NCBI RefSeq assembly: GCF_030272615.1
Contig: NC_081410.1
Coordinates: forward strand, 128,765,640 to 128,829,639
Direction of reading: 5' to 3'
Length of the DNA: 64,000 nucleotides
Source: Cryptomeria japonica
Lineage: Eukaryota; Streptophyta; Pinopsida; Cupressales; Cupressaceae
Of this stretch, positions 1 through 12,074 are shown one piece after another (within the stretch, counting starts at the first letter, position 1; each line of letters opens with the position of its first letter). The position numbers and the translations under genes were made by a program. The notes under the pieces are model-generated. The model was given only the letters and a program-made list of their open reading frames with translations. It made no database searches and had not been told where the DNA came from.

Positions 1-549
1 CCCAATAAACCAATGCTAATAAATTAGACACATTCTCTATCAAAACCATACTGGGTTAATGAAAACATAAATTTATGGTTTAAACACTAGTTTGCCTCAG
101 TCTGCCCATATATCTGGGTTTTTCACAGTCTCATAAAAAGGAGAAACCATTATAGTGTTTAGCCTTTTACAAAATGGTTGATTTGAACAGAGCTCAAGAA
201 TCCACAGGCCTGAAAAGCAAAACAAAGTAACTATAAACTTCACTAATACATTGGCCTTCAAGGCCAAGTAGATATCTATCATAACATAGCTAAAAAAAAA
301 ATATTATTGAGACCATTTATATAGCTCAACAGAAACCATAGACCTATACAGTCTTACATATTGTGTAAAATATTTATATCTAGAGAGACCTATAGACTCT
401 TAGTTTATTAGACTCTTAGTTTATTATGCAAAGAATAAATAATTGGAATGAGTATAAGAATGAAAAGAGATTTCTATATTCTCAAAAAGTACAAAATGAT
501 AATAATCTAAAATGGTTATCATATATCTTAAAGAAGAATTTGTAACGTA
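1..549. other. AT-rich non-coding stretch
   Basis: No gene or structured repeat is recognised. A 61-codon minus-strand frame at 97-282 has no recognisable domain and is probably chance. Confidence 0.5.
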
Positions 550-840
550 TTTTTTTAAAAAATATCAGGTGAACTTTTTAATGTGATCGGTGATGCTGGC
601 ACAACATGCTCTCCACGCCTTTTGGTACCACCTGAAATCCTTTTGATCTGGAACTATGAACCGGTGAGGTCACAAACAAATGGGGGACCTCGTCCCCATA
701 TCAATGCGGAGGCTCAAACCTGCAAGCACGTTGGATCAGTGAAGGCACAAACCTGCAATCACAACGGTCCAGTGAGAGGTTCGAACCTTACTAGTCACAA
801 CAACAACAACACCACTTAACCAACACGCTATGGAATAGAC
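550..840 (-). mobile_element. tRNA-derived SINE, minus strand (family S1)
   Basis: Read on the minus strand, the head resembles a Pol III promoter: an A-box-like stretch (TAGCGTGTTGGTTAAGTGG) and about 40 bases later a B-box GGTTCGAACCT. The body then matches the SINE at 4828-5123 through shared blocks such as GGACGAGGTCCCCCATTTGT, GACCTCACCGGTTCATAG and a GTACC/AAAAGGCGTG segment, and ends in an A-rich tail (T/A-rich at 545-560 on the plus strand). No clean target-site duplication was found, probably because its 5' end has been expanded into the tandem array that follows. Confidence 0.7.
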
Positions 841-1223
841 CCCAAAGTTATAACTTATTTCAAACCTATGATATTTTAGCATCCAGCGAGAGGTTCGAAC
901 CTTACTAGTCACAACAACAACAACACCACTTAACCAACGCGCTATGGAATAGACCCCAAAGTTATAACTTATTTCAAACCTATGATATTTTAGCATCCAG
1001 CGAGAGGTTCGAACCTTACTAGTCACAACAACAACAACACCACTTAACCAACGCGCTATGGAATAGACCCCAAAGTTATAACTTATTTCAAACCTATGAT
1101 ATTTTAGCATCCAGCGAGAGGTTCGAACCTTACTAGTCACAACAACAACAACACCACTTAACCAACGCGCTATGGAATAGACCCCAAAGTTATAACTTAT
1201 TTCAAACCTATGATATTTTAGCA
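774..1223 (-). repeat. 4 x 114 bp tandem array of SINE head plus flank
   Basis: GAGAGGTTCGAACC recurs at 774, 888, 1002 and 1116, an exact 114 bp period. Copies are nearly identical; the first carries CAACACGCTA where the others have CAACGCGCTA. Each unit holds the SINE A-box and B-box (about 60 bp, minus strand) plus about 54 bp of adjoining sequence. Because 114 is divisible by three, a repetitive 162-codon minus-strand frame runs through the array. I regard that as a by-product and not a gene. Confidence 0.9.
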
Positions 1224-4200
1224 ATTATTTTTTAAGAATACAATGTAAGAGTTCACAATTCATGCCATTCAATCTCAAGGTTTACAATGACTAACATCAC
1301 AAGGTTTTCTAATATTCTAAACAAAATTTCACAATGTTTAAGAGATCTAAAAACTTTCATATGACCTTAACAAAAATAAATTTGAAAAAAATTAAATTAC
1401 TTCATTATCAAGACTTACATCTTATTTTGACTTCAAAATGAAAAATAAGCGAAAAATTAAACCATACTAACTTCAAACACCAGCTTCATCTTCTTCCACT
1501 ACACTCCTCTTTTTCCCACCATCCACATTTAACTCCCAACTCCCTGAATCTTCTCCTCCATTAACTTCCACTCCTCATTCAATGATAGAGGGTGGTTAAT
1601 AAATCCAATTTGTTGGAGTCCATTCCCCATGCCTAACGTAGTACGCTGCCTTAAATGCATATAAATGCATATCAATGTAGTATTGAGACATGACAAGAGG
1701 TTACTTTTGAATTTTAAAAAAATTGATTATTAAAAGTTTTAGATTAAAGTAAGATTTGCATTTTCCTCAACCAAACCTTAGACAAAATGATTTAATGACT
1801 TATGAACAACACACAATAAAATAAATTAAAATAAGATGTCAACTAAAAAATTTAGCTTATTATCCCATGAGTCTTATTACTTGTTTGATCCTGACAATCT
1901 ATAAGTACAAATATTTTCAACTACAGACAGTAAGACTTTCAATCCAGGCTTCACATTTGATTAGAGATAATATTGAAGTCTAGCTCAGGAGGCCATTGGA
2001 AATTATGAAACTATATTAGACTAAAAAGATGAGACAGGAGTATCCATATATATAACTAGTCATCCCTTAATGAATGTTTTTTCAGTGAGAAAAACAAACA
2101 TGTTTCCTCCCACAGTAAAACTCATATAACACCATAAGGGATGTGTCTTGTTTTTCAGGGCCCAGTTGTATAAATTTCACATGGGATGTGTCTTTTTTTC
2201 AGGGCCCAGTTGCATAAATTTCACATGGCCATAATGGTTGTGTAAACTTCAAATCTTGTTATAGATAATTTCAGAAGCAAGAACATAGATGATGGAATCA
2301 ATCTAATATAATAAAAAAGGTTAGGAGTGAAATTTTAGTACTTATTTAGATGTTAGACAGGAAACAACTTATTTTAAGGATAGCAAAGATCCAGAATTTT
2401 TTGAGATGATCTCATATAGATCCAACATCTTTTACCAAAAAAGTCTTTAAGTTTATGGTAGTATTGTATCATATGGTCTTTGATGATTTGTCTTTTAACT
2501 GCAATGTCCATATATTAGTCAATGCTGAAGAGCTATCAATTTCAGTATATTTCTGCCCATATAAACTATGCATATAATTTTGAAAAATTCTGAGTCGTTT
2601 TAGGTTCAATGTTTCAAATTTAAAAAACATTTCGTGTATTTTAATGCTGTTATTTTTAGAGTGAGTTGATTGAAATGAATCAATGCTCTTATAAGCTAGA
2701 TATCTACTGGGTTCTTTTAGGCTTTTAAGGTTATTTTCTTTGTATAGTAAAATTTATAATCAATTTCTACTGTGATATAAATGACTATAGAGTTTGAGAT
2801 GTCTTTCAACATCACATTTTCCTTATCAAAATATTGCCTAGCTAACTCCATTATGACTCATTTTTAACCATATTCTTCATTAGAATCTAATTTAAACGAC
2901 ACAACCTTTGATTTATCTGACTGACTTCTTCATAATTTGATAGCGTCAATCAAAGTTTATGAAGGCTTCATGAATAGCTTAAAATTAAGCTAATCTAGAC
3001 ATGTTCTTCACAAAAATTAGAGAAATCCTTCCATGTCTCTTACTATAATTCTCTCCCTCTTCCATATTTATCTATAGATTTTTATAACCATGTATCTTTG
3101 TTTATTATAGAGAGGAGTAACTTTTCTTTCTCAACATGTTCATGATTTATTTTAGTTAGTGTAGTACATAGAATACTGGCTGAGTGACAAAGAAAACCAA
3201 TCAAATTTAAGAACTAAAAGATAACAATACCAACCTTAGAAGAGCAATCATTGGAGGGACAATCATTATACCTTAGAAGAGCAATCATTGGAGGGACAAT
3301 CATTGGAGGGATAAGAGATAAGAGAAAAGTTGAGGATAAGAGATGACAGTCACAGAACCATGGTGCATATCAATACTCAGAGATCACAGTGACATGTGAA
3401 TGACAGTGAGAATGAGAATAATGAGAATAAGATATTCCATGACAGTCATAAGGTATTTAAGACAAACCTTTTGATAGAGACTCATCAAGAATACAACATG
3501 GAAAACAGTGCTCAAATACAGTGATAGCAATAAGTTGAACAAGTAGAAATAGTGTGTCATTATGCTTACCTTAGTGTATCTCTAAAGAACCTCCCCTCTA
3601 TATTATCTATTTATAAAAGAATGGAAGACCTATCTTATATTAAATTGAATATCTTTGAAATTTCAATGTCACTAGCAATCTTGTATGATTGAGAATTAGA
3701 GATCTGACTTTTGAATTTTAAAGTGATAGATTTCTAATTTCCATGTTATCCAAAAATTTATAGGTAAAACAATCAGTTTTATATGCAATTGTTTTGGCTG
3801 AATTTGGTTATTATTCCCTTCGTACTTTATCTATTGTTCTTATAGTGATTTTGTTTCATATATTAAGATGCATGACAAACACAACAATTGAACATACAAA
3901 CATAAACTTGAGGTTCTTCGATATTCTATGAGGTTATATGAATAATGATTAAAGAAAAATCGATATGTCGAGGAACATGAGACGATGATGGAGAATGAAA
4001 ATTCTAAACATTGAATTAAGTAATGTCAAATGAATATTGTATAAGTTATTTATATAATTTGAGAAAAGATAGAATAAAAGTTTTAGAAAATTGAATATAA
4101 TTTATGGACTACTATATTTAAAAAATTAAAATCATTTTGATAAAAACTGAATATTTAAAATCAAAATACTACTAACCTTAAAAAATAAATAGAAAGTAGA

Positions 4201-4810
4201 CACCATTTTGGACATCTTTAAGTCCAAGTTATCTTTAAACTCTAGATATACATTAAGGAAATATGAGTAAATGTAGGAAATAATTCTATGAAGTTTTTTG
4301 TAAGTAAATAATTAGTTATGATTTTTTATTGCAATTCTTTATTTTTCAGATTTGAAAAATGATGAGTGATTTGATAGTTGTGGGTGTTTTTCAAGATGTC
4401 TATATAGTAAAAATTTAAATTTTGTGCATATAAAAATAAAATTAAAAAATTACCCAATAAAATTATAATAAATAATATATTATATTGTGAAAATATTGTG
4501 TGTTTCCTATATAAACCATTTTCATTAGTCATATTTTGATTAAAAAATTTGTCATTGTCAAAAGTGAGGTGATATAAGTCTACAAAGACTCCTAGCTTAT
4601 GATTTACCTAGAAAAGGTAGATTTGGCACTCCCAAATTGAATTTTAGTGTAATCTGGAAATAAATTTTAAAAAGATTTAAAAGATAGAAATAAATATCCA
4701 TTACTTAAATATACTTAATTGGATTGAAAGAAAACATTAAAATATATATTTGAAATTTTTATAACATATTTACATATATTAAAAAAATATATTTGTGATA
4801 GGATTATAAC
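1224..4810. other. AT-rich non-coding region with two short tandem duplications
   Basis: No gene is recognised. Two small direct duplications are visible: a 45 bp unit starting GGGATGTGTCTT at 2138 and 2183, and a 37 bp unit starting CCTTAGAAGAGCAATC at 3234 and 3271. The rest is low-complexity AT-rich sequence without coding signal. Confidence 0.6.
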
Positions 4811-4827
4811 ATTAATATTTCTAAAAT

Positions 4828-5123
4828 GTCTTCGGACATGTAGTGTTGCGGTTAAAACACTTCATTGGTGAAGCAACCACCAAGGTTCAAACCCCTGTTG
4901 GGCCATTGTGCTCGCAGGCCTTGTGTCTTCGTTGGGTCGTTGTGCTCGTGGGTTTGAACAAGTGAAGTGTGGGGATGAGGTCCCCCGATTGTGGCCTCAC
5001 CGATTCATAGCTCTGAGTCAAAAGTGTTTCACGAGGAGCCGAAGGGCGTGTCATGTCAGCGTCGCTGGTCACGTTAAAAAGTTTACCAGGTATTATTTAA
5101 AAAATAAAAAATAAAAGAAAAAA
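4828..5123 (+). mobile_element. Full-length tRNA-derived SINE (family S1) with 17 bp TSD
   Basis: The element starts GTCTTCGGACATGTAGTG, has an A-box-like region (TAGTGTTGCGGTTAAAAC) and a B-box-like GGTTCAAACCCC, and ends in an A-rich tail (TATTTAAAAAATAAAAAATA). It is flanked by a perfect 17 bp target-site duplication, ATTAATATTTCTAAAAT, at 4811-4827 and 5124-5140. Head, body and tail match the copy at 550-840 in reverse and the partial copy at 15838-16040. The structure (Pol III head, unrelated body, A tail, long TSD) is diagnostic of a SINE mobilised by LINE machinery; LINE relics are frequent in this window. Confidence 0.88.
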
Positions 5124-5140
5124 ATTAATATTTCTAAAAT

Positions 5141-5479
5141 ATATGATGATCTATTCATAATAATGTTTGGTTAAATAAATTTGAAGATGCTCTCCCATAA
5201 GCTTTTAGAATCAATGATTGTAGAGGGAATTACAACAAATAACTCTACTAATTTTATTTTGTATGCACAAAGCCAACATTAGTTTGTCTTAGCTTCAAGG
5301 CACATACAACATATGGTTTTGTTCTATTGAGACAAATTTGATCCTCATCAACACGTATTTTTGAAGAGAACAAAAAATTAAATCGAAATCATAAAGAAAT
5401 TTACTTATTGAATAAATACATTCTAGGTGTCAAGCAACAATTTTATTTGAGTTACGCTAAAATTTGTTTTTTTTTGTAA
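5141..5479. other. Non-coding spacer
   Basis: AT-rich sequence between the SINE and the LINE ORF1 relic; no feature recognised. Confidence 0.5.
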
Positions 5480-7250
5480 ATTTCAGAATCCTTCCAGATG
5501 GCTCTCTTGCTTCTCCTCAACGACTCTTCTGCCTCTCTCCATTTGAACATTGTTGTTGGTGCCTCTAGTTCGACAGTGGTTTTTGCTCCTACGGTGTTAT
5601 CTGTTGTGGATGTACGGTGTTCCCTCGTCTTCTGACTTCCCTCCCCCTTCCTCCTCACGTGGGGGCTTTTGCATCAATGATTCATAGTCTGTTCGATGTT
5701 GTTGTTGATGTTTGGTCTGATGCTCCTCAAGTGGTTGTTGTTGCGGCTCCTCATGTTCCCCGTGGGGATTTGCCTAGTACAACACCCACGCCCCCGATTC
5801 TCTGGTTGTGGGTCCTATTGTTGTCGACTCTCTGGCTTCTGAGGATGTGGCTTTGTCGACTGCTGCTAATGTTGTTGGTTATTTTCCCAAACCTATTGGC
5901 AAGCGTAGCTTTTCTCGTGTGGCCAGATCTTCCGCCCAACCCTCGAAGGGGGTCCGTCCTCTTCCCTGTGCTAAATCCTCCCCTATGGTGGTTTGTAGAC
6001 AGGATGTTATGGACAACATTGGGTTCTACCAACGTTGTGCTCTGGTTGTGTGTAGATTCTCTGGGCTCTGGCCTTCTCTACCAGACCTTCATCGATGGGT
6101 AAGTGACTCTTGGCGGCCTTTGGTTGCTTTCAATATTGTTCTTTTCTCCTATGCTAAAGCCTTTTTTGTCGCTTCCTTCACATCTTCCACTAATCAGGAT
6201 TTGATCTTAGGCATGTTGTGGGCTTGGGGAGTGCACTCCCTCTCCTATTAAGCCTTGGACAACTTCTTTTAACCCTCTCACTAAACCACTTAATGTGCCT
6301 CTAGTTTGGGTCCGACTCATCAATCTCCCTCGTTAGTTTTGGGAGCACTCTTGTTATGAGGCTATTAGTAACTCTATTGGTCATTTCCTGAAGGTCAATG
6401 AAGCTACGTCCTCAATGGACCACACTACCTTTGTCTAAATTCTTGTGGACATTGGCATTTCCTCTCCTCTCCTGAGATATGTGGTTCTTATGGTGGGGGA
6501 TAGGCCTTGGTCACTATTGTTGGATTTTGAAGGCCTCCCCTTTCGCTACAAAAGATGCTTCTCTGCGGTTCATCTTGCTTTAGACTGCTCTATTTCACGC
6601 CACAAAGGTATTTCTACCTGGTGGAAGAATACTATTGTTGATCACTTAACAATCAATGCCCTTAACTATGCATTTGTTAGCTCCTCTAATGAGGATGATG
6701 TCGATGTCGTGCCCCTCACGGCTACCAATGCTTCTATTTCTCCTTTTGTAGCCTCATCTCCTGAGATCCCCACTTTTGCTTCTCTTGTTCTGCAGCCATG
6801 ATCCCCTGCTACTAGATTTGCGTATGTTGTTGTTGTTTCATCACAATGTGTTGTTGCCCTACAACAACCTCCTATTGTTCTATTGTAGCACTCTATTGAC
6901 ACCACTATTTGTAATCCTACGGGGGCCCTTCTAGTTGATCTCTCTTTTGATGGACCTAATGACAACATCGCCTGCACTGTGGTTGCTCAAAGATGGAAGG
7001 GAAAGTCTTCTCCCCTGCCCCAACACCCCCCCCCCCCCCTCCATTGGGGTTTGGGTGGCTTTCCCCCCCTTGAGTGGAGTCTTTTTTGTTCTTCAGTTGT
7101 ATAGGATTCCTTGCATGTCTGACTGTGTTTGTTTCTCACTGTCTTTGGGATATTGTTCTTTTCCCAACATCGTCTCTCTTGATGTTGCTTGTTGTCTGTT
7201 GATAGTTTTTTACTATGTTAAGGGTCAACGCCCTAGTTAACGTTGCTTTA
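5480..7250 (+). pseudogene. LINE ORF1 relic (DUF4283 gag-like domain)
   Basis: Several plus-strand frames, interrupted by stops and shifts, carry pieces typical of plant L1-type LINE ORF1 proteins. About 5810-6250 reads GKRSFSRVARSSAQPSKGV, then RWVSDSWRPLVAFN and LGMLWAWGVHSLS; about 6290-6330 reads VWVRLINLPR; then ILVDIGISSPL, GDRPWSLLLDFEGLPFRYKR and a degenerate zinc-knuckle region, followed by an S/T/P-rich tail to about 6800. The order (DUF4283 core, VWVRL-LP motif, knuckle) is that of LINE ORF1. No endonuclease or RT follows, so it is 3' truncated or deleted. A poly-C run lies near 7028. Confidence 0.75.
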
Positions 7251-7675
7251 CTAATCAAAATAATTTTATTTGAGTTAAAAAATAATAATTATAGTCAAAA
7301 TCTATTTAAAAAAATACTAAACTTAAATGTTTATACTTCTATTTTGAATACAAATAAGTCATATCTTGAAATTTTAATTTTAAATATAATATTTCAAACT
7401 TAAAAGTGTACTTATAGTTTATTGATATACTATTTATAAAATTATTGAATTAACTTAAGAGTTATTTATTCTTGTGTAAGAAATTATCAAAAACTTTGTA
7501 ATATTTTTTCATAAGTTTGAAAAGTAAGACATCAATTTTTTTAGTTATAATGAAATTATAAGGCAATCGCATTATCATGAGAAGTATTTGAGGATAATGA
7601 TTTTATAATTTTTACTATTATTATCTTTTTATCAATCTACTCAATAAACTAATTGTCATCTCATCTAATACATGA
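7251..7675. other. AT-rich non-coding stretch
   Basis: Very AT-rich spacer; nothing recognised. Confidence 0.5.
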
Positions 7676-8960
7676 ATGGATGTTCTCCTCCAATGCCTTT
7701 TTGCAACCAAGATTCCAAACACTCCCCAAAATCCAATAGAAACACTTGTTAGCCACTCTACATACCAATGCCATAGAATTTTTCATCCCTCGTCGTCTTC
7801 TTTCTCGAGAAGAGGACTGGATATGCTAGAATTTGACATCTCTTCACATCTACAAGATCTATTATTCACTAGGAATCCACAAAGAATAGAGTTCACAGTG
7901 AATTAAGTAGAAATGAATGTATTAAATTTACAACAATTCTTAAGGATTGATGGCAAATTCTCTTCAACATAATGTCATTGAGATGAAGTGAATTGATTTC
8001 ACTTAGCAATCCCATATGATGTGGTATCTCAAGCCCATTAAACCAATATTTGCTAAGTTTAATCTTGTTAAAATAGAGCAATTATTTATCCTTGATTGTA
8101 TTTTACTAAACAATTTACTTTTTGAGGGATCTAAAACCTTCACATATTATAGAAGACCAATCAAAGAATGTATACCACCGCTAAGATAATTTGTTGAAAG
8201 TAACAAAACTCAATGGTTGGTAGAAGATTCCCAATATCCATTGTAACAAATCATGTGAATCTATTTTGAGACAAGTCCAATAGTTCCATGTTGGATGTTA
8301 GTACTGAAGAAAAAGGAAGATGGCCTTGTAACATATTATTATGTAATTCCACAATCTGAACATCCTTATAATCAAGCTAGATGGAACATGACCTTGCAAG
8401 TTATTGTATGACAAGTTAAGATTTTTTAAATAAGGAACCATCCATAGCCAATATGGAATATTTCCAAATTTAGACTAAAGTTGGAGAGATCTAAACTATA
8501 CAATCTATAATGCATGAAAAGGAATAGGGGAATGATACCTCCACTATTACATGAAGCTAAGTATGGAACTATAAAATAAATTGTGGGCACCCAATCTTTA
8601 ATGATGATAGACAACTCATTATAGGATAGATCAAGTGAATAAAGATAGTCAAATTAAAAAAAAAAACTTAAAAAAAAAGGTTTCCTTGAATATTTTTTAA
8701 GATAGATAAATACTTGTAATACTAGGAAGACATCCAATTGAACTGGAAATGTTACCATTCAATTGATTGCCACTAAGATCAAGATGTACTAGAGATCATA
8801 ATCCTCCTAGCTGGAAGGGTATATTTCCACTCAACAAATTGGAAGAAGAAAATGAATTTGACCATCTCAACCATCCAAAAAATATCCTTCAAATTAGAAG
8901 AAAATGTAGAAGCAACTTTAGAAGGAAGGGCCCGAGCATTATGATTTATTCATTCAAACA
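7676..8960 (-). pseudogene. LRR receptor-like protein pseudogene
   Basis: On the minus strand, broken frames encode plant extracellular leucine-rich repeats. Near 8800-8700 they read NLLSGNIPFQLGGL, LVHLDLSGNQLNGNISSSIG and LPSITSIYLS; near 8600-8430 GGIIPLFLFMHYRLYSLDLSN; near 8050-7950 LTRLNLAN and LLSEINSLHLND. At the low-coordinate end, 7900-7680, lies a typical RLP C-terminus: LCGFLVNN-type cap, acidic segment (EKEDDEG), then a membrane anchor WHWYVEWLTSVSIGFWGVFG and a basic tail AKRHWRR. There is no kinase domain, so the parent was a receptor-like protein (Cf-type) and not a receptor kinase. Many stops, frameshifts and internal deletions make it non-functional. The N-terminal end is uncertain; weak signal may continue to about 9240. 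Confidence 0.8.
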
Positions 8961-9911
8961 ACACAATTGAAGAAAAAGTAGAATCAACCTGTGAACACAG
9001 GATGGAGAAAGTGTGGCAAAGATTATCACTGTTGAAAGGAGAGGCATCATGAACTTTCCAAAAATTCCCAGATAAGGAGATGCAAAAATAGGGCTTCATA
9101 ACAAACACTGCCAGAAAAGACTTGTTGAAAGAGTGAATCGAGATGATGGGATCAAAATTCCATGAAATAGAAGTAAACATGATGCGACAATAACTACACC
9201 CACACCTTGCACATAAAAAACTGTAGAGAACACACATGATAAAGAGGACTTAGGATGAAAACAATACAAAATGAAAAATCTAGATTCAAGCGTATTGGAG
9301 GCTACTTGTGACTGCATAAGAATAGAGAAAAGTTAGAAATGATGCTCCATTAGTTCCAATGAGGAGAGCTTTACCATTAAAATTTAATTTCACCAAATCT
9401 ATTAAAGGAGGATTTTAGGAAAGATTTTTTTTTTTGTTTTTTTGACAATAGCACAAATTCATGAGATGGAGTCATCTTCGAAAGACTCCAATTTTTTAAA
9501 ATAAAGCTATCCCGAGGAGAAAAAACCTTCTTATGAATTGGATTTCTTATAAAAAATCTCATTGTTACCTTGAGATAGGTTGTTTTATTTATAGTTGTAC
9601 CTGGTGAAATCTCAAGATCTACTTCTTGAAGATTCTACTATTTCTTTCAAGCCAAATGTTCCAAATGATAACGGAAGGACTTAGAGTCCAAAGATAAGAA
9701 AAGGTTGACAGAATATTTAAAGAAGGCAAATTTTGAAAATGTTTGAGAAAGGAGCCATAAAAAGGACCCAACCAAAGAAGCATACCTTGGAGTCAATGCT
9801 AATAGTCTTGAGAAAAATCACATTGGAGAAGAAAATAATTTGTTATAAGATTTCCCACACATAACACAAGGAAAAGAGGGGTAATGCCTAGTCTATCCGA
9901 TATCATATTCC

Positions 9912-10145
9912 TATGAGGATCCTGTCCTTTAAAAATAACTAGGTGAAAGCCCTATATTTTGGGAGACAAGTTCAATTCCAACAATTTTGGAAGGCCAATT
10001 ATCTGTCAACTCCAAGTTAAGCAAGGAATATGAGGATCCTGTCCTTTAAAAATAACTAGGTGAAAGCCCTATATTTTGGGAGACAAGTTCAATTCCAACA
10101 ATTTTGGAAGGCCAATTATCTATCACCTCCAAGTTAAGCAAGGAA
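9912..10145. repeat. 2 x 117 bp direct duplication inside LINE relic
   Basis: The segment starting TATGAGGATCCTGTCC at 9912 is repeated from 10029 with only a few changes, ending GTTAAGCAAGGAAT each time. Confidence 0.9.
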
Positions 10146-10809
10146 TCATAGCCCTCTTTGACATTGTAAGCACCTGATTTGGATTTTTTATAAATGATTC
10201 CATCTTTTGAATTTGAATAAAAGATTTGCCTCTTGTTTCATTCCTCTACTTATAAATGTTTCATGTGATGGGGGACAGGCAAGAAATTAAACTTTGCAAG
10301 AGTGGGTGGTCTGATCACTATGAAGTAGTTGTTAACTTTAGAAGCCCATACATGTTTAAGAACTAACTCAAAAATCATCCAATCACCTAAGCAATGGAGA
10401 GTCTTGTGACCATTCCAAGCATCTTCCTTGAAGTTGTCTTTTTCCCCATTATGAATGACCCATGAGAGATAGGGAAGGAGAATGTCTCTACAAGATGAAA
10501 TATAGTTCCGAATCATCAATCTTTCAGGTAATTTTTCAATTTGAAGAGATTTTTCCCTATCTAGAGATTGTAAATATTTATATTTCGTAATTTTACACCA
10601 TTGTGCATCTAGATTTGCATAGATCCTTTAAAAAATGTTTGCACCCAAGGCCTTGTTTTGCAATTCCAAATTTTGAATACCTAAACCACCCATCATTTTT
10701 GGTGTGCAAACTTTATCCCATGCTACTGGAGATATCTTGTTCTTACCTTGTACATTGTCAACCCAAGGAAAGATCTTAAGATATTTTGTAGACCCAATAG
10801 ATCACATTT

Positions 10810-11040
10810 AGGCATTTTGAGAACTAGCATGAGATATATGGGAATGGTCCATTGAGAACAACTTGCAACATAGTGATTCCATCTCACAAAGATAACCATT
10901 TAATCTTTCATGAAATATTTTTATTAGGCATTTTGAGAACTAGCATGAGATAGATGGGAATGGTCCATTGAGAACAACTTGCAACATAGTGATTTCATCT
11001 CACAAAGATAACCATTTAATCTTCCATGAAATATTTTTAT
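10810..11040. repeat. 2 x 116 bp direct duplication inside LINE relic
   Basis: AGGCATTTTGAGAACTAGCA begins at 10810 and again at 10926. The two units differ at only a few bases and both end in TGAAATATTTTTAT. Confidence 0.9.
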
Positions 11041-11130
11041 GAGATTGTATAGATGACATTTTTCTTTGAAATGAGTTTTTTTATTTTCTTGAGAAATTTT
11101 TTTGAGCCAAAACTCCAAAAGTTTGTAATT

Positions 11131-11570
11131 CTATCTACTCAAATTCACAATATTTTGTTTTATTTTAAAAATTGTGAATTTATAATAAAAATATTGACAC
11201 ATTTAATTAAATTTGAAAGGATTGATTTGTTACTATTTTAAATGTATAGGTACAAATGGTAATGAAGTAGAAGTAGGACAAGGGGAAGTTGGATTCAAAA
11301 GGTTACTAAAGTAGGAATGAAAATTCAAGCTAGTTTACCAACTGAGATTTATAATAGAAAATTGCTATTCGAGAAAGTGCGGATTAAGAAAAAATTGATT
11401 GCACACACATCAATAGGAGACAATTTTAAAATATATTATTTTCTCAAGTGCTTGCAAGCACTTTTGAGTTAGAAAGTTTTATGATGTTTCTAAAAGGGGA
11501 TTTTTATTTTTGAAGGAAATTGTGTCCTCAAGAAAGCTATAAATTGGAGTATGCTTCTCATTGCAAAGAG
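11131..11570. other. AT-rich non-coding stretch
   Basis: No coding or repeat signal recognised between the LINE relic and the first MITE. Confidence 0.5.
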
Positions 11571-11573
11571 TTA

Positions 11574-12033
11574 GGCGGGGGTCCCATGAAGGGGGCTTAA
11601 GCTCTATTTTTAAGGAAGAGGCGATCCCATGAATAATAAAAAAATTGTGCTAGGGGATTATTTGGAATCTCTTCCAAAAAAATAGAAGCTCCTAACTTTT
11701 AGGCCCGCAAATTTGAGCGAGTGAAAAAGAGGTGGGGCTGGAAATTGCCACACCAGCTTAGGGATGGTATCTACCACTTGTCAAACATTTAAGTTTAGTT
11801 TCTATAAAAAAATAGTCTTGAAGGGAAATGAATTATTTTTACTTGTTTTTATTGTGCACATACAAAGATACTATATTCATGAGACCACCAGCTTCCTTAA
11901 ATTTTGGAGCTTAAATTTTTAAGTTGAACTACACTACAAAATTCATGGGACCACCAACTTTAAAATTTTCCTAAAAAATCACAACAGCTTCAGCTCTATT
12001 TTTTAGGAAGCACCCCTCCATGGGACCCCAGCC
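11574..12033. mobile_element. Tourist-like MITE 1 (460 bp)
   Basis: The ends are inverted repeats: GGCGGGGGTCCCATG at the left and CATGGGACCCCAGCC at the right. Both sides are flanked by TTA (11571-11573 and 12034-12036), the 3 bp target duplication of PIF/Harbinger-type elements. No transposase frame is present, so it is non-autonomous. The subterminal regions share CTCTATTTTTxAGGAAG in inverted orientation. Confidence 0.8.
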
Positions 12034-12074
12034 TTAGACTGTAGATGGTTAGAGATTTGGGATTTATCTTCTTA

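Larger units (their letters stand above)
9380..11130 (-). pseudogene. LINE ORF2 3' region relic (RT end to C-terminus)
   Basis: Read on the minus strand, fragments in the order of a plant L1-type ORF2 C-terminal half are visible: KIFHGRLNGYLCEMKSL (about 11010), then IFPWVDNVQGKNKISP, AWDKVCTPKMMGGLGIQNLE and LQNKALGANIF near 10780-10640, then SCRDILLPYLSWVIHNGEKD with FKEDAWNGHKTL near 10500-10400, and an NIWLERNSRIFK-like end near 9650. These match the linker after RT and the zf-RVT region of LINEs. Stops and two tandem duplications of 116-117 bp break it. It is a dead remnant. Confidence 0.7.

Noticed and set aside
97..282. Minus-strand 61-codon frame
   Set aside because: No domain, no coding composition, no neighbouring exons.
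736..1224. 162-codon minus-strand frame with fourfold repeated protein
   Set aside because: It is the 114 bp tandem array read in frame; the unit length is a multiple of three and the sequence is SINE-derived.
4836..4900. tRNA gene candidate
   Set aside because: Pol III boxes are present but no cloverleaf can be completed, and the sequence is the head of a SINE with a target duplication.
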